64,000 nucleotides of DNA. Source: Symsagittifera roscoffensis (taxonomy: Eukaryota; Xenacoelomorpha; Acoela; Convolutidae). Below, piece by piece: positions 23,641 to 34,762 of this stretch. Every line of letters begins with the position of its first letter. The stretch's first letter is position 1. The stretch is taken from positions 30,134,318 to 30,198,317 of the forward strand of contig NC_087068.1 of assembly GCF_963678635.1 (NCBI RefSeq). The letters are read 5' to 3'. A program made the translations under genes and the position numbers. The notes under the pieces were generated by a model that worked only from the letters and a program-made list of their open reading frames with translations, ran no database searches and was not told where the DNA came from.

Positions 23641-25529
23641 CCCAATCCTAGAATTCTTATAAAACACTCGCTATAATCATATACTCTATAACTTCAATCA
23701 AAACACACTGTATGAACAATCATCAAGCACTGAAGAGCACAACATCATTAAAGCACTCGAATTGTTTTGGCCACTTCTGCAAACTAAACCCACTATTCGT
23801 TTGCTAGCTAAACTACTAACCTCATCTGATGTCATCCACGATGTTTTTCCACATGACTTCTTCACCGACGATTAGGTAATATGAATTCGATCATTTACTT
23901 ATAAATTCAAACAGCACTAACCATTTTCTGATTAAATGTTATCTTTTGTCTTCATAGCACAATCATCAACCATCTACAAAACAAAAAAGCAAAACAAAAA
24001 CCGAAATTTTTTATCAATTCATGAAATTCAATTAACCTATTCAATAATTGAAGCAATAAAATTATTCCGTACAGAGCAGTAAATTGATTCCCTAATTGAT
24101 TCTCCAATAAATTTATTTATTGAAGCAATAAAATTATCCCGTACAGAGCAGTAAATTGATGATAATTTGTTTTCCCCAATGCAGTAAATATTCATACAAT
24201 TGAAAGAAAAATTAATAATTTCAACCCCCAAATCAAGCAGTAAATTTCATATTTTTAAAGTAGTAAATTATAAAAATTGTTCATAAATTGGAGATAGCAG
24301 TACTACCCGTCTCGAAGACGCTGCTTTATATTCACTTGCCCACAAGTTCTATCCAAAATCGCACAGCTCGTCCACAAAAATTCGTTTAAATTAATGAATT
24401 TAAGTTTCAACTTTCACTAATAACAACTCTAACAAATTTTAACATGTTTCAAATTTTCCTTTAACCCGTTTGGCAAAGAATTATACAATATTCCAAACTA
24501 AGAAACGCAAACTTACTAAACACCACAAACCACAACCTAACAGCATGACTAAGAAAAGAAAACCCACGGTACACAAGCTGGATTAACACCAGCTTAGAAC
24601 TGGATAAATTATTATTTTGAAGACTACTTCTTAGCCTGAACACAAAAGAACAAAATACCAAAAAGTCAAAAGAAAAACCCAAAACAAACAATTTGATTTT
24701 TGAGAAAAAGACATAAATAGGACAACAAAAGAAAACATCAGTAATAAAAAATAGCATGAAAAATTGAACTAAAAACAGGACCCTCCAAAAAGAGAGCATA
24801 AAATTATACCCTCACTTCTGGCCTAACCCACCTGCAGAGGACGTCCTGAGCATGCTCTATAGCCGGCCTCACCCACCATGCTACATCCACGCTTTGTGAC
24901 ACCCACGACACTATTTTCGACGGGAGTTACTCTAGTGTGAGTAGCGCTTAAAAATAACCGAACTAAATAGAAACGCTTTTGCGATAAAAAATAATACAAG
25001 ATCATTACTAAAAACAAGATTAAGAAAGATTTATATATGTAAATAATACAATGCAGTATATAGCTAACATACATCCCAAAGACGAGCAGCAAGGAAGTTG
25101 ACAACCCAATCACACTCCAACTACGGAATGGCAAGACACACCTGACATGCTACCTACAGTAACTACACTCAAGGGATTTAAAGTACGACATGGCATCGCA
25201 GCAAAGGAAATCTATTGGAACAGAACAATAGCCATCTCGATATTCAAGTATACGTGCAAATCCAAGTCACCAGGCACTTCATCCAAAGTCAAACTACATA
25301 CCACATCCGAACAAGATTGAGATGTGGTGTAGCAATGCTCCTATTCTCTAAAATCAACCACATCAACACTCATCACAATCAATCAGAACCCGAATCTACC
25401 GTGATAACATCTCTTCTTCCAAGCCAGAAAAGGAATATGCTCGCAACCTCTAAAGAAAAAACACCATCATCCATCCTACACTACAATAAGAACATTGAAA
25501 AAATAAAACTCTCTAAACCCGCGGATGGG
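23641..25529 (+). other. 3' non-coding part of the element
   Basis: No convincing frame is present, except an unrecognised non-ATG 109-codon one at 25215-25544 that runs 15 bases into the LTR. A pair of 41-bp direct repeats lies at 24048 and 24120. The end before the 3' LTR (GCGGATGGG) is only weakly purine-rich, so a polypurine tract is not obvious. Confidence 0.5.
24048..24160. repeat. short direct repeat (41 bp, period 72)
   Basis: TTGAAGCAATAAAATTAT-CCGTACAGAGCAGTAAATTGAT occurs at 24048-24088 and 24120-24160 with one substitution. Loose AGCAGTAAATT echoes follow to 24,270. Confidence 0.8.
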
Positions 25530-25907
25530 TGGAACCAGATCTAAACTAGTGTTTATCCATGGTTATTATTTGATATTTTATCTCTATAAAATAGTACTTA
25601 CTAACCAATCATACTCCATCCAACTAACAACCTCTTTATTTGTAAAGTGTTGAAACGACTTGTAGTTTCAACACCAGAACAATTTGAATTAAACTTAGAA
25701 TAGAGTTTTTCTCATTCTGGAATTAACTCGCGCAAACCGGTGTACACTAGATCTATTGAGACTAGGAGATATAAGAGTAAGATTAAGATCGATATTAGAC
25801 TAAGAAGTTGCACGAATCTATCCGGCCGAAACAAAGATAGCGTGACGAGCAGACGGTGCACCTAATATGAAATTACTCTATGAGTATAGTATTTCATACA
25901 TTGCTCA
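25530..25907 (+). repeat. 3' LTR of the gypsy-type element
   Basis: It starts TGGAACCAG and ends GCTCA, followed directly by the CCTA target duplication. It aligns with the 5' LTR with about 30-35 differences by eye. The stem-loop at 25647-25674 is kept with one mismatch. Confidence 0.92.
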
Positions 25908-25911
25908 CCTA
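25908..25911. other. target-site duplication CCTA (right)
   Basis: This is an exact match to 2872-2875 at the outer edge of the 3' LTR. Confidence 0.85.
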
Positions 25912-28340
25912 GCAGATTAATTCCGCACATTCTTCGAAAGTCGGAACAAAAAGTTTTTATATAGAAGTTCTTGAAACTTTTTTAAGTACATAAAAAAGGT
26001 TTTAGGATTATTCGAACAACAAGTATTCAGAACAAGTGGGAAAATTGATAACTTGGCACGAGTAAAATGTTTGAAGGTTTTGAGGGCTCTTACTCCTCCA
26101 CCTGCAAAGTCTTACAAATGAAATTTTTGATCCTATTGTCGGATGCGGTCACATTAGGCCATGACCATCACATTTAATCTTCATGCTTAACCTTGTATAG
26201 CCACTCGTCACTCCCTAAATGGGGGGGGGTAGAAACAGAGCCTTTTTTAGTGTTGAAGCGCTCGTTCCAATGCAAAAAACACAGTGTTTTTGCAGAAAAA
26301 ACTAGTTGTTTTGAAACTAACTTTGAAGCTGGCTGGCCGAAATGGATGTCATAAACCGTGAAAATGGTTTGTTATTGCCTTTATTAAGAGATAAAAGGCT
26401 GAAAAACCTTGACTTCAAAATTTTGTTCTAATAAATAAATCATAGAAGCTTCTCAGACCCAAGCGTTTGATGCCAATTTTTGATTTTCTTCAAGCCATTT
26501 CAAAATGAAGGTAAATTATATAGAAGACTCATATTTAAAGATGAATTGAGCGGAATACTATGTACATCCCGGTAAAAATCAAGTGTAAAAGAGGGATCCC
26601 AGGTCACGCTAGTTTTGGCAAATACCGCAATAAATTAACTCAAAACTTTTTGTCTATTAATTAACTCAATCATTTGTTTCTTATTAAAAAAAGAATCCTT
26701 TTCCATTCGTTAATTGACTATTATTAAAATTGATTTTCGCGATTATCTATTCCTGCTGTTATTGCGAAACAGTTTCTGCTCGATATCTCTCAATAAGAAA
26801 TGAAGGCTATGAAAGAATCAATCAAGTTTTTGATCCATTATCTGTACTAAAAACAACCTCACAGAACAGGTGATCAGTCAAGACTGGTGACGAAATCAAA
26901 GACGGGTACTAGATATTATTGTTGGTATGAAGCAATTTTCGTCTTGAAGAAGGAAAAAAACTTTGACGAAACTTTAGAGATGATTGATCATACTTTGATG
27001 AAAATGGCGTATATGAGTATTCGCAGTTCAGAAGAGCGTCCCACCAATAATTGTGGAACCTAATTGAAATATTACTTAAGAAACAAAAAAAAACAGTACT
27101 ACTCGTATCAAGGCATAACCCTGATTGTTCCAAAAAAAACTTGTACAAATGTAAGAATTTTTTTTCAGATTATTTTTCCAAAAAACATCGGATGTATTTT
27201 GTTGACATAAAAGGTTTAAATAGGCCAAAGTGCATGCCTCATTTCACTTAGAAACGTTTTCTGAAAAAGAATAAATCTGTGCTTACGCGTTACTAGCACG
27301 AAACAGATCGGCCGTTAACTGTCGTAATTTGGCCCATAACTCTACAAAAAGCAACGCAGGTGAAATATATATCATCTCAAGACATCAGTACCTTTCGAAT
27401 GGTCAATAAAATTTAACTGCGTCAAAGTGGCTAGTTAAAACGTCGAAGTTTGTTTGGAGAGAAAAAACCACACTCAGCACAAAAATTCTCAGTTTTTTTG
27501 AAAGTCGGAACAATTATGCGTTCTAACAGAAAAGAAACAAAAACAACTTTAAACGAAAAAAAATCAAACGAATAAATGACATGTCTTAATTCAATGTGGA
27601 ACGATTCAAATAGTCGCCTGCACATGTTAAAAGACAGCATAATATCGCGCTTTAAATAACCCTTCTTGGCCAAATTTAGCGATTTTGAATATATGTCAAA
27701 ATTCGCAAATTTTTTAAGACAACTCATTAAATAGAAAAAAAACTTTAATATAACCAAACCACACCAATGGAATCACAGTACGAGGCTATGAATAGAAACA
27801 AGAGCTGGAGGTTACGAAAAGAATGCGAGAATCAATCAAGTTTTTTATGCGTTTCTAACTAGAATCAAACTCAAAAAAATTTAGTCATCCAAGACTGGTG
27901 ATTAAATCAAAATGACGAAACCCGTAGGTTTCTGGATGTTGTAGGGAATCGAAGGTGGTACTAAGGAAAAATCAAGGTAAAAACTTGAACATAATTGCAA
28001 AGATTAATATGTCTGAGAAGAGACATCATTAACTTACTATAATGACACTAAGACTAATGACTTGTCATTCGGTAGAAAGCCGGTGAATACATTAATCAAG
28101 ATTATTTGACAAGCAAAAAGAAACGAAGCTGAGAAGATCCATAATCCTTAACTGCCAAAATTAGCGATATTAGCGACAGGGAAATCTGGGACAATAATAA
28201 AAACTTTCAATCTCCCGAAACCAGTTGGCACTTATTCAATCCCAACAAAATCTAACGTTTATTATTTTATAAATCAACGTTAATTTCTGAAAAGTACTAT
28301 GACTAGATTAAGGTGTATGATATAATTAAAACCCTGAAGT
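25912..28340. repeat. non-coding DNA with an old ~1-kb duplication
   Basis: No gene is supported. Blocks such as GAATCAATCAAGTTTTT (about 26,815 and 27,830) followed by AAGACTGGTGA (26,880 and 27,890) occur in the same order, showing a diverged duplication with about 1.0-kb spacing. The frames at 27051-27251 and 27431-27757 (minus) have no recognisable content. Confidence 0.5.
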
Positions 28341-28350
28341 TTCAAAATGT

Positions 28351-28385
28351 TTATTTCCACAGGCAGTCGCAGAGATACTTGCGTC
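28351..28385 (-). pseudogene. EGF-like terminal exon, degenerate copy
   Basis: On the minus strand an acceptor-like GTTGTAG is followed by GRKYLCDC then a stop at 28351-28353. GxxYxCxC is the end of an EGF-like domain. The glycine/aromatic residues that should follow are lost relative to the copy at 30181-30218. The surrounding 28,010-28,420 and 29,950-30,230 are homologous blocks. Confidence 0.3.
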
Positions 28386-28643
28386 CTACAACAGTGGCCA
28401 CAGAGATGGGATACACCGAATTTATTCCAATTAACAAGTTGTTTGTCTTAGTGCCATTTTCGTAAATCAATGATGCCGTTCTCAGACATCATAAATTCTC
28501 AAATAAGTGCAGGTTTAACCTTGACTTTCCTTAGAACCATTTCCGGTTCCCTACACTTTTCACCGCATCATACTGTAAAATACTAACAGTATATCTTCTA
28601 TGTATAACCTTAGAATTGATTTTGCGGATGATTTTCTTTACAG

Positions 28644-28755
28644 CTCTGATGAAGGAAGGGGCAAACTAGGAAACGATACTCCAGCCGTTAAACCCATTGC
28701 GGGAGTACAGTTTTATAGGCATTTGATGAAAAAAACCAAAGGTAGAAATGTTCAG
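28644..28755 (+). CDS. candidate internal exon
   Basis: A 112-base open segment is framed by a pyrimidine-rich acceptor (TTTTCTTTACAG) and a good donor (CAG then GTAAAA). It reads SDEGRGKLGNDTPAVKPIAG and onward to KKTKGRNVQ without a stop, entering in phase 1 and leaving in phase 0. The product is unrecognised. The nearest downstream coding-like frame on the same strand is at 29060. Confidence 0.35.
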
Positions 28756-29059
28756 GTAAAATAAAAGCCTTGTTTTGTAATGGAAACAAACGTGCAATGT
28801 ACGAGACATCAGGGATATGGAATTAAAACTAAGAAGTTTAGACAGATAAGCTTGGATTATTTGGACGAATCAAGTTAAAAGACGTTTAAGTGCAATCAGA
28901 GCGTAAGAAAAACAATGAAAACACAGTGTTATCTGTTGGGGTGAAAAAAAAATTAAAAAACACACTGTTATCTGTGGGATGACGGTGAATATATGTAGTA
29001 GGGGAATTTATATATTTTTTATCCGAACTATTTGAACTTGAAGCTGTGGTACGGCAAAT

Positions 29060-29737
29060 GTGTACAGATTGGTTGGTGTTAACATCAAGTACAGCGCTGT
29101 GGCTCCATTGGACCAGTTGCAGCCATCAAATGTGGTGAGTCAGCCACCAATATCCTTCGATGAATTGATAAATCTTCATGACCCAATTAAGGATGCCCAA
29201 AGATACCTTGATAACAGCGAGAACCAGGGAGTAACGCGCGTACAACTCGGGGAACAATTTACAAGGTCAGCAGATGAGATCGATAAACTGAATGATAGAC
29301 TGCAACGGATGGAGGGATGTTTGATTGTTTACAAAAGTATAATTCAAACTCTCGAAGAACAAAGATAATCTTTTCTGATGGAGAATAAAAGAGTAATCTC
29401 TGAGAACCAGAGGAAGCTGAAAAAGCTGAAAGAAAAGCTTACATTTGAGAGCTCAGCAAAGGACTTGATGCAGTTGTATAAAATTCAGCGCCCATGTCCG
29501 ATGCTTGCAAGTCTGTATGACATCTCATTGCTATCTGAACTAGCACCAGCCGAAACTGTATCAAAGCTTGTTAGAAGCTTTTTTTCCTTTGTCATCCAGA
29601 TAAGAGAGGAAGATAGGTGTACTTCAAGTCGCTGGTAGAAGCAAAAAAGATACTTTGAGACGAGGAAGTGAGAAAAATATACAATAAAAGAGTTTTGGAG
29701 GCTGCAAAAGACTTCTTGAGCAGGCAGTTGGATATTT
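29060..29737 (+). pseudogene. coiled-coil protein frame with one stop and one frameshift
   Basis: Two open pieces, 29060-29368 and 29378-29638, lie in the same frame and are separated by a single TAA. After about 29,615 a shifted frame continues with VYFKSLVEAKK and EEVRKIYNKRVLEAAKDFL to a TGA at about 29,737. The content is rich in Glu, Lys, Arg and Leu, with heptad spacing (IDKLNDRLQRMEG, ENQRKLKKLKEKL), suggesting a coiled coil. GTGAGT at about 29,131 could also be a splice donor. It may be a decayed host gene, a retroelement gag, or a gene hit by assembly errors. No family is recognised. Confidence 0.4.
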
Positions 29738-30180
29738 GAAACTTATAATAACTTAATATAGATATATCAAACTTAGCTAAAGGGGCTAATCACAGATGCT
29801 TGCCAATTCATTTAAAAAACAGTGCTATAAACCTTGATGAAGGTCAGTCCTCAGTCGTGAGTGTAAATACTACTTTTTAAGGCGAAGATTGGTATAGCGA
29901 ATCAAAAAAGGTTCTATGGAAAAACCAAAATTAAAACATAAATTTATTTGAGAATTTTGATCTCCGAGATTTGACATCATTGTTTTACGATAATGACACT
30001 AGAACAAGCGACTTGTCACTTGGTAGAAATCCCGAACAATCAGAAAAACTTTGAATCCCCCAAATCAGTTGGCAATCGCAACAAAATCTTCGTTTAATAA
30101 TTTACAAATCAAAGATTGTAAATTTTTCAAGGTGTATGATATAAATGAAAAATTGAAATTTGAAATTGTTCAATACCAAC

Positions 30181-30218
30181 TTAGTAGTTGCCCGGACACT
30201 CGCAGTGATAGCCGCGTC
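30181..30218 (-). CDS. EGF-like terminal exon end
   Basis: The minus strand has an acceptor-like ATTATAG followed by GRGYHCECPGNY and a stop at 30181-30183. The pattern G-x-x-Y-x-C-x-C-x-x-(G/N)-Y is the carboxy-terminal half of an EGF-like repeat. The rest of the domain would be in an upstream exon to the right, which I could not identify. The segment is short, so chance is possible, but the second homologous copy at 28351-28385 preserves the same residues. Confidence 0.35.
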
Positions 30219-30754
30219 CTATAATATTTTGAAATCAAAGAAGGCTGTCGTTATAAACTAACTTTCGTCTAATAGATGAAAAACCGAATGTCAGTTTTTG
30301 CTATTCTACAGCACCATCAGCCTTTATCGTTTGGTACGGTAATAGTTTAAAACAACCTTTCGGCTCCTAACGAAATCAGACGAGGATTGTCATCTTTGAT
30401 TACTTTTTGGGGCTAAATTGTAGACATGAGTATTATGTAAAACTGGCTAGGAAAATGACCACTTTTGACCCCCTCTTTTCGGTGTGCCGTTGCAATGACC
30501 ACTTCTAACCCCCAAAGGAGTGAAATCCCCTACTTTTTTGGTCAAACATATTTTAAGGATGTTAATATTGGTCATTTTTTGGGTAATTTAATTAAAGTGG
30601 TAGGCAATTAAGTTTTAGTTGCTGCATAGTTTAATTTCCAAAACTTGGGGGGATTGGCTTGTTTACACAAGCACTGACGTTATATTCCTAATATATGCAG
30701 CCAATTGAACCTAATGCAACCAAATTAAGTGGTATATAGGAAAGCACCAAATTT

Positions 30755-30796
30755 TGGCAGCGTAGCCTAACCGTTAGAGGCGGTGAACCAAATCCT
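30755..30796 (+). other. tRNA-like A-box/B-box remnant (possible SINE head)
   Basis: TAGCCTAACCGTTAGAGG resembles an RNA polymerase III A box, and GAACCAAATCC at 30785 resembles a B box. The spacing is shorter than in a real tRNA and no cloverleaf forms. Confidence 0.22.
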
Positions 30797-31321
30797 CCAA
30801 AATTGGATGTTTTATTGCTGAATCGTGAAGAAAGGGAAAATCGTCAAGTGCAGCCGCCGCCACTCCTTTTTATGCAAAAATTAACGATCAATTTCAACGA
30901 AATAAGAAAAAAAATTACTTTTAGTCAAACGAAGAAAAAAGACATGGAAAATTACAAAATACTGAAATTGTAAAAAAAAAATGAAATTCGCTAAAAAATT
31001 TTAATTTGCCTTTTTCTGTGTCCACAGGAGACTGAAAAAAACTTCTAAAATCTCTAAAAAAAATTGACAGTTTTGAAAAATTTGAATGATCTGAAAAGTT
31101 AAAGCTGCTGAAGATCTTAAAAGCAAGAACACTGATGATAGCCAAGAGTGCCGGTAAGTTTTGCTAAAGCCAACTCTAAATTTTGCACATACCACTTTTT
31201 ATCATTAAAGTGGGAAAAAGTTTTCAAGGCTTCAAGAAAACGTTTAGTACATCTTTTTAACGTACTTCGAAAATATTGAGAAAATTGAAGTTTTAAAAAT
31301 TTTCTTTAAAATGGGGGGGGG

Positions 31322-31521
31322 NNNNNNNNNNNNNNNNNNNNNNNNNNNNNNNNNNNNNNNNNNNNNNNNNNNNNNNNNNNNNNNNNNNNNNNNNNNNNNN
31401 NNNNNNNNNNNNNNNNNNNNNNNNNNNNNNNNNNNNNNNNNNNNNNNNNNNNNNNNNNNNNNNNNNNNNNNNNNNNNNNNNNNNNNNNNNNNNNNNNNNN
31501 NNNNNNNNNNNNNNNNNNNNN
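31322..31521. other. assembly gap (200 N)
   Basis: Exactly 200 N follow a run of 8-9 G. The round size suggests a scaffolding gap of unknown true length. Open frames crossing it are artefacts. Confidence 0.98.
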
Positions 31522-31639
31522 TGACGCATGCAAACTCATTTCAAAATCTGAATGGGAGTAAAAAGTCATTACACTTTTTATTCAATCGATTTTACTCTTC
31601 TTACAATTCCCGATGATATCAACTTTAGGTCCAATACTT

Positions 31640-31941
31640 TTAGTCTTGCTTTACACAAACAGCGCTGAACACGTCCTTGTATTCACCAGGGGTAATCCGC
31701 AAAACATTTATCTTTTCCCCGCCAAACAACGCAATACTCATTTCCATCTTGGTTGTTAGGGTTATCTCCGCACCACGGCCCGTCAAATTTTACTCGGGTC
31801 ATCGCCCCGTAGAATGAACCGTTCCAATTTTGATTGAAAAATCCAGTCCAGTAATGTCGATTTTCCTTCAACTCGGGGAGCAATTCCACAATCTCTAGAG
31901 CAGTGGAAAGACTGTCAGGCTCATACAATCCATCTGCTGCT
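31640..31941 (-). pseudogene. C-type lectin domain exon with a one-base frameshift
   Basis: The minus strand has an excellent splice acceptor (TTGTTTTTCAG) at 31942, then RAADGLYEPDSLSTALE, ENRHYWTG, WNGSFYGAMTRV and GPWCGDNPNNQDG, the second half of a C-type lectin-like domain (the WTG, GPW-C and NPNN positions correspond to the ligand-binding loop region of the fold). The frame then stops at TGA 31683-31685. One base shift further, the DNA reads EYKDVFSAVCVKQD and a stop at 31640-31642, which is the normal carboxy end of the domain. A single extra base near 31,685 therefore breaks the exon: a real mutation or an assembly indel. The amino half must be in exons to the right, which I could not find. 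Confidence 0.75.
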
Positions 31942-31969
31942 CTGAAAAACAAAACAATGAAAAATTATT

Positions 31970-32454
31970 TTATATCCTGTGATTTGACGCTCTATGCTTT
32001 CACAGCCTCAATGTCATCTAATGCCTGAAAAAATTCCATTTGACCGAACTTTTATCTAGTAATGATCCTTTAAAAAAATCTTCGGTTTAAATAAAGGTTA
32101 ATGTTAGATAGGGGGAGGGAAACAGGCACCGGAAAACTGAGATTTTTTGATAAAAATATATCAAAAATGCTCAAAAATATCTTTTTGGCTTTTTTTAAAA
32201 ATACAATTCATTAAAACAAGAGCAATTTTTTCCGGCCACTTCCTTGACAAAAACTGTTTAAAAAAATTTCAAAAAAAATTCACTCATTATCAAGTTTTTT
32301 TAAACTAATTCGTGGGTCAAAGAATCAGCATGTGATTGTATTTTGTCTTGGTGATCATATAGCATTTTTTTTGAATCTGATAAAGCGATTCGGACACGAA
32401 TAAGCAAACACAATAGGCAACAAAATTGCCCGAAAAAGATAATTCATCAATTTC
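31970..32454. other. probable intron or intergenic DNA
   Basis: This lies upstream (minus sense) of the lectin exon. Another acceptor-like TTTTTTTCAG precedes a short open ALDDIEAVKA near 32,000-32,040, which is too short to call an exon. Nothing else is recognised. Confidence 0.3.
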
Positions 32455-33410
32455 ATACTGAGAAACTGAACGAGTTGTTACGAAGTAGAAAAGTTTATAA
32501 ATTCGAGCAAAATTTTCATGAACTACGCCAGAAAGCACAAATGATTCAACTGTTAGTTAAAACTAACCAACTCATTTTCTACCTAAAACAATATAAACGC
32601 GAAAAAAAGCAGGCTTCTCAGCTGTTTAGAAGACAAAAGTTGAATTTAGCAGCTTTTCAGTTGAAAGGCAAAAAAAAACAAAAAGCTAGGTTTTTACAAC
32701 AAAACAACAGGCTTCAAAGTTGTTTAATAACAAAGTCAATGTTTGTAAGACAAAACAAAATGTTTGATTTTGTTTCACTGAAAGCCGAACATTCCGCCAA
32801 ATTGAAGAGCTGAGAAAAAAAGTAGCTGCTTTACTTTAGAAGATTAAAATTCAGAGCAAACCAAATATATGAAAAACTGAACTAATTGTTTCTTTTTTCC
32901 AAATTTATGTAGATTTTTTTTTCGTTTTTTGTAGGACTAGATTAGAAGAACTAATTGAGAGTAATTTGTTTTAGTAAAAAGGCATAATTGACTATATGAT
33001 TTAAAAATACAAATTCTGAGTTTTAGAAAAAAAATTGATGCGATGAATGACGACGCGAAAAATCTAGAAAAAATTATCTCAACTAAAGAAAATTTTTCAT
33101 TTTATAACACCTAGTCGTTTTTTCTAATCGTTCCAAATTAAACTCAAACGCTAAAATTGTGAATCACAACTGAGCAGACTTTCACTTGATATAATAATTA
33201 TATCAATACTGAGAAACTGAACGAGTTGTTACAGAGTAGAAAAACTTATAGATTTGAGCAAAGTTTTCATTAACTACGCCAGAAAGCACAAATGATTCAA
33301 CTGTTAGTTAAGAACAACCGACTCATTTTCTACCTCAAACAATTTAAAAGCGAAATAAAGCAAGCTTCTCAGCTGCTTAGAAGACAAAAGTTGAATTTTG
33401 CAGGTTTCAA
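32455..33410. repeat. duplicated ~200-bp block, period ~750 bp
   Basis: ATACTGAGAAACTGAACGAGTTGTTAC begins a block at about 32,454 that recurs at about 33,206 and remains alignable for about 205 bp, to GACAAAAGTTGAATTT. The second copy has a stop early in the frame that is open in the first. Confidence 0.8.
32475..32813 (+). other. Lys/Gln/Leu-rich open frame, possible coiled-coil exon
   Basis: The frame has 112 codons from a TTG, including FEQNFHELRQKAQMIQLL and KGKKKQKARFLQQNNRL. It is basic and helical, with no domain recognised. The duplicated block at 33,205 keeps part of the sequence but is stopped, so this may be a non-functional or non-coding frame. Confidence 0.25.
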
Positions 33411-34237
33411 ATTTTTAAACGACACATTCTGATGATTAAATGAAAAACAAAAACCGAAAAAAATCAAAACACACCTTTGTTCTCAATTGTCGCAACAAAA
33501 CAATTTAGGCAAAAACAATACGATGAATTTTTTCTTCTCAAAACATTTTTTTTTCAAAACTAATTCATGCAATTTAACTGATAATTAACAATTGAGTTAG
33601 GAAAAATGAGAGACAAGCAAGTAATGTACCACTTGCGATACAAAATACGCTATGTGAAATAATAATTTTCAAATACTCAAAAAGGTTATTACAAAAACGC
33701 CAAGAAAATTTTTAATTTTTTTAAAACTCTATCAATTTTATCAAGACTTACGGTGTCAAGTTTTTAAACTTCGAGATCACCTTAACTCATGGGAAAAGTA
33801 TAAAACACAATTGATAAAATCATTTGTAAAAAAAGAAAATTTGTATTTTTCGCTAATCTTCATCAGTAATTCATAAATTTCATCAATAATTCATAAATAG
33901 TTCAACTTAAAAGGTTCTATTTAATGCGTTCTTTTTAAAAATTTTAAGTGGAAATAAAAAAGATCGAGCATTTACAAAAAAAGTTTGAACCAGTAAAAAA
34001 AGCTTGAAAAATTTTTTTCGAAAAAATTCAGAGTAAAAGTTTCTTAGACTCAAATACCCGAGCCATTACAAATATAAAACAAACTGACACTCAATTCGGA
34101 TCTACTTAACAACTGTGAGTTGGGACCTATATTTAAGATTTGCCACCCCTATTAATAAAAGCAGTAAATTAGCACTGAGCTTTCTATTGATAATTAGAAT
34201 TTAGCTGCATTCTGATTGATCGAAAATGCGTTTTTTA

Positions 34238-34296
34238 ATCTATTTAACAATTGCCTCCCCCTTTCTTAAAAGGGGCCAATTGTTAAGTAGATCCCT
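34238..34296. repeat. stem-loop / short inverted repeat
   Basis: TTTAACAATTGCC followed by CCCCCTTT pairs with AAAGGGGCCAATTGTTAA after a 4-base loop, giving about 22 paired bases per arm. A related GATCTACTTAACAA lies nearby at about 34,100. Confidence 0.65.
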
Positions 34297-34744
34297 CAAT
34301 TCTAATAAAATTTGTGTTAATCTGAAAAATCGCATGCTGAGAAAGTTCATCTGACAAAAAGATGCGAAAAAAAACACTTGCGCAAAAAAATTGACACTTA
34401 ACAATCTGAAGATGTAGCCACACTGGTGTTTCAAAAGAATACGTTATTAATGCAAATAAGTTAAAAATATAATATTTATTATGATTCATAATGAAGCATA
34501 ATTACTCTTCTAGAACTAAGAATGGATTTTACAATATATCTTTTAATGTGATTTCAATTCATTTAAAATCCATTATGTTTAAGTCTAGTGTTACAAAGAG
34601 AATTGCCCATTTTGTAACAGGATGTGCATTACTCATGGCCTTCTAATTTTCTGTAATATTCAGATTTATACTTTTATGCAAAACGAAATCACACACATTT
34701 AACAGCTCGTCGATACTTTAATCCACAGACATTTTTGTTTCACA

Positions 34745-34762
34745 CCCCCCCCCCCCCCCCCC
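34745..34762. repeat. poly-C tract (18 C)
   Basis: This homopolymer is followed by C-rich DNA to about 34,850. It is a likely source of length error or polymorphism. Confidence 0.95.

Larger units (their letters stand above)
2876..25907 (+). mobile_element. Ty3/gypsy-type LTR retrotransposon, 23 kb, degenerate, env-like module
   Basis: The element is bounded by two ~378-bp LTRs in direct orientation and by a CCTA target duplication. Inside, in order on the + strand, are a leader frame, gag (with a CCHC zinc knuckle at 8075-8116), protease (DSGA), reverse transcriptase, RNase H, integrase with a D-x35-E signature, and a further 8 kb with proline/serine-rich and env-like frames. The order PR-RT-RH-IN is that of Ty3/gypsy. 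All long frames are broken by stops and frameshifts, and the LTRs differ at roughly 30-35 sites by eye (about 8-10%), so the copy is old and cannot make its proteins. Internal tandem duplications inflate its length by about 5-6 kb. Confidence 0.9.

Noticed and set aside
24823-25134. Minus-strand 103-codon frame near the 3' LTR
   Set aside because: It has no recognisable content and is antisense to the element. Hydrophobic composition is expected from A-rich DNA read in reverse.
31293-31616. Open frames crossing the N gap on both strands
   Set aside because: They exist only because N positions contain no stops.
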